Below are positions 6,105-6,704 of a stretch of DNA of 6,704 nt, piece after piece; position 1 is the first letter of the stretch; every line of letters begins with the position of its first letter. The DNA lies in assembly GCF_946480305.1 (NCBI RefSeq), contig NZ_CAMLJQ010000090.1, forward strand, positions 1 to 6,704, read 5' to 3'. The notes beneath the pieces are model-generated. The model did not search any database. It was not told where the DNA came from and saw only the letters and a list, made by a program, of their open reading frames with translations. This DNA is from an uncultured Caldimonas sp. GTDB lineage: Bacteria; Pseudomonadota; Gammaproteobacteria; Burkholderiales; Burkholderiaceae. Both the position numbers and the translations under genes were made by a program.

Positions 6105-6205
6105 TGTGCAGAACAGGCACAGAATGACGGTGTTGCGTGGTCTCTCTCTTCGAACGTTCACGCTACGGAGTTCCATTTTTGCACACGCGGCTGTCGAATT
6201 CTCGT

Positions 6206-6234
6206 TTGCCCGGTCCCCCGGGCCGCCCTACCAT
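6206..6234 (+). promoter_or_regulatory. Candidate sigma70 promoter for gcdH
   Basis: TTGCCC at 6206-6211 (4 of 6 to TTGACA) and TACCAT at 6229-6234 (4 of 6 to TATAAT) are separated by the optimal 17 bases. A start near 6241 gives a leader of about 24 bases with a good ribosome-binding site. The modest match suits an activator-dependent promoter. A GC-rich CCCGGG palindrome sits in the spacer. Confidence 0.4.
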
Positions 6235-6254
6235 GCCCTGATTCGCACATTCCT

Positions 6255-6258
6255 GGAG
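6255..6258 (+). promoter_or_regulatory. Ribosome-binding site of gcdH
   Basis: GGAG lies 6 bases before the ATG at 6265 and supports that start, which gives the family N-terminus ([14 protein letters not shown]). Confidence 0.7.
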
Positions 6259-6264
6259 ACCGAC

Positions 6265-6704
6265 ATGGCTCAACCCGCCTTCCACTGGGAAGACCCGCTG
6301 CTGCTCGACCAGCAACTGACCGACGAAGAACGCATGGTGCGCGATGCCGCCCGCGCGTATTGCCAGGACCGCCTGATGCCGCGCGTGCTGGAAAGCTTCC
6401 GCCACGAGAAGACCGACCCGGCCATCTTTCGCGAGATGGGCGAGCTGGGCCTGCTGGGACCGACCATCCCGTCGGAGTACGGCGGCGCGGGCCTCAACTA
6501 CGTGAGCTACGGCCTGATCGCGCGCGAAGTGGAGCGTGTCGACTCCGGCTATCGGTCGATGATGAGCGTGCAGTCTTCGCTGGTCATGGTCCCGATCAAC
6601 GAATTCGGCTCCGAGGCGCAGAAGCGCAAATACCTGCCCAAGTTGGCCAGCGGCGAATGGATCGGCTGCTTCGGCCTGACCGAACCCAACCACGGCTCCG
6701 ACCC
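6265..6704 (+). CDS. gcdH: Glutaryl-CoA dehydrogenase, N-terminal part (runs off right edge)
   Basis: 146 codons are visible, open to the window edge (full family length is near 390-400). GcdH is an FAD enzyme of the acyl-CoA dehydrogenase family. It oxidises and decarboxylates glutaryl-CoA to crotonyl-CoA and CO2, passing electrons to electron-transfer flavoprotein, in lysine, tryptophan and some aromatic degradation routes. The opening [20 protein letters not shown] (6-25) and [20 protein letters not shown] (62-81) are typical of bacterial Gcd[18 protein letters not shown] (92-108) includes Arg97-Ser98, equivalent to the human Arg94-Ser95 pair that binds the glutaryl carboxylate; this separates it from general acyl-CoA dehydrogenases. 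The visible part ends in [13 protein letters not shown] (134-146), the first acyl-CoA dehydrogenase signature. The catalytic glutamate lies beyond the window. The divergent LysR gene is its likely regulator. Confidence 0.95.
   Translation, partial: MAQPAFHWEDPLLLDQQLTDEERMVRDAARAYCQDRLMPRVLESFRHEKTDPAIFREMGELGLLGPTIPSEYGGAGLNYVSYGLIAREVERVDSGYRSMMSVQSSLVMVPINEFGSEAQKRKYLPKLASGEWIGCFGLTEPNHGSD

Larger units (their letters stand above)
6105..6264. promoter_or_regulatory. Divergent control region between the LysR gene and gcdH
   Basis: This 160-base gap carries no gene. It holds an interrupted palindrome TGTGC-N7-GCACA at 6105-6121, which contains a LysR-type T-N11-A core (T6107, A6119) and abuts the regulator's start codon. 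It also holds a perfect 8-base palindrome GAACGTTC at 6152-6159 with TTCGAA overlapping at 6149-6154, and a short (TC)4 run at 6141-6148. GCACA recurs at 6117, 6181 and 6245, exactly 64 bases apart. Any of these could be the regulator's operator; none is proven. Confidence 0.5.

Noticed and set aside
6141..6150. Short TC repeat in the LysR-gcdH intergenic region as a phase-variation tract
   Set aside because: Only four TC units, too short to expect frequent slippage, and not placed between clear -35 and -10 boxes.
6163..6693. Minus-strand open frame of 176 codons opposite gcdH
   Set aside because: Antisense shadow of gcdH, whose plus-strand translation matches the GcdH family throughout.

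Overview
The window is GC-rich proteobacterial chromosome. The gene set and protein details point to a betaproteobacterium of the order Burkholderiales, probably Comamonadaceae-like: a 67-residue omega subunit, a GreB with an N-terminal extension, and a eukaryotic-type kinase divergent from yicC. The family assignment is inferred from gene content and protein style; no database search was run. I see no mobile element, CRISPR array, tRNA, rRNA or sign of recent transfer. No stretch longer than about 160 bases lacks a gene.

Layout, left to right. Bases 1-371 (minus) hold the N-terminal part of a Ser/Thr protein kinase that runs off the left edge. After a 28-base divergent gap comes a plus-strand series: yicC (400-1329), gmk (1340-1960), rpoZ (2003-2206) and a bifunctional spoT/rsh (2320-4596). 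On the minus strand, greB (4583-5158) converges on spoT and overlaps its 3' end by 14 bases. Upstream of greB on the same strand is a LysR-type regulator (5181-6104). A 160-base intergenic region separates that regulator from a divergent, truncated glutaryl-CoA dehydrogenase gene, gcdH (6265 to the right edge).

How the genes fit together. gmk, rpoZ and spoT form the classical guanine-nucleotide/stringent-response cluster. Gmk supplies GDP, SpoT makes and degrades (p)ppGpp, and omega forms part of one ppGpp-binding site on RNA polymerase. GreB works in the polymerase secondary channel, close to where ppGpp/DksA act, and YicC is an endoribonuclease family. The left two-thirds is therefore largely nucleotide metabolism, transcription and RNA turnover. 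The right end is a separate catabolic unit: GcdH carries out the glutaryl-CoA step of lysine, tryptophan or aromatic degradation, and the adjacent LysR protein is its likely regulator.

The region is mostly ordinary core genome, and I did not find a convincing undescribed system. Points worth a second look are non-coding: a perfect TATAAT box inside gmk that uses the gene's only ATA codon, hairpins on both sides of rpoZ, the spoT/greB 3' overlap, and repeated GCACA motifs at exact 64-base steps between the regulator and gcdH.
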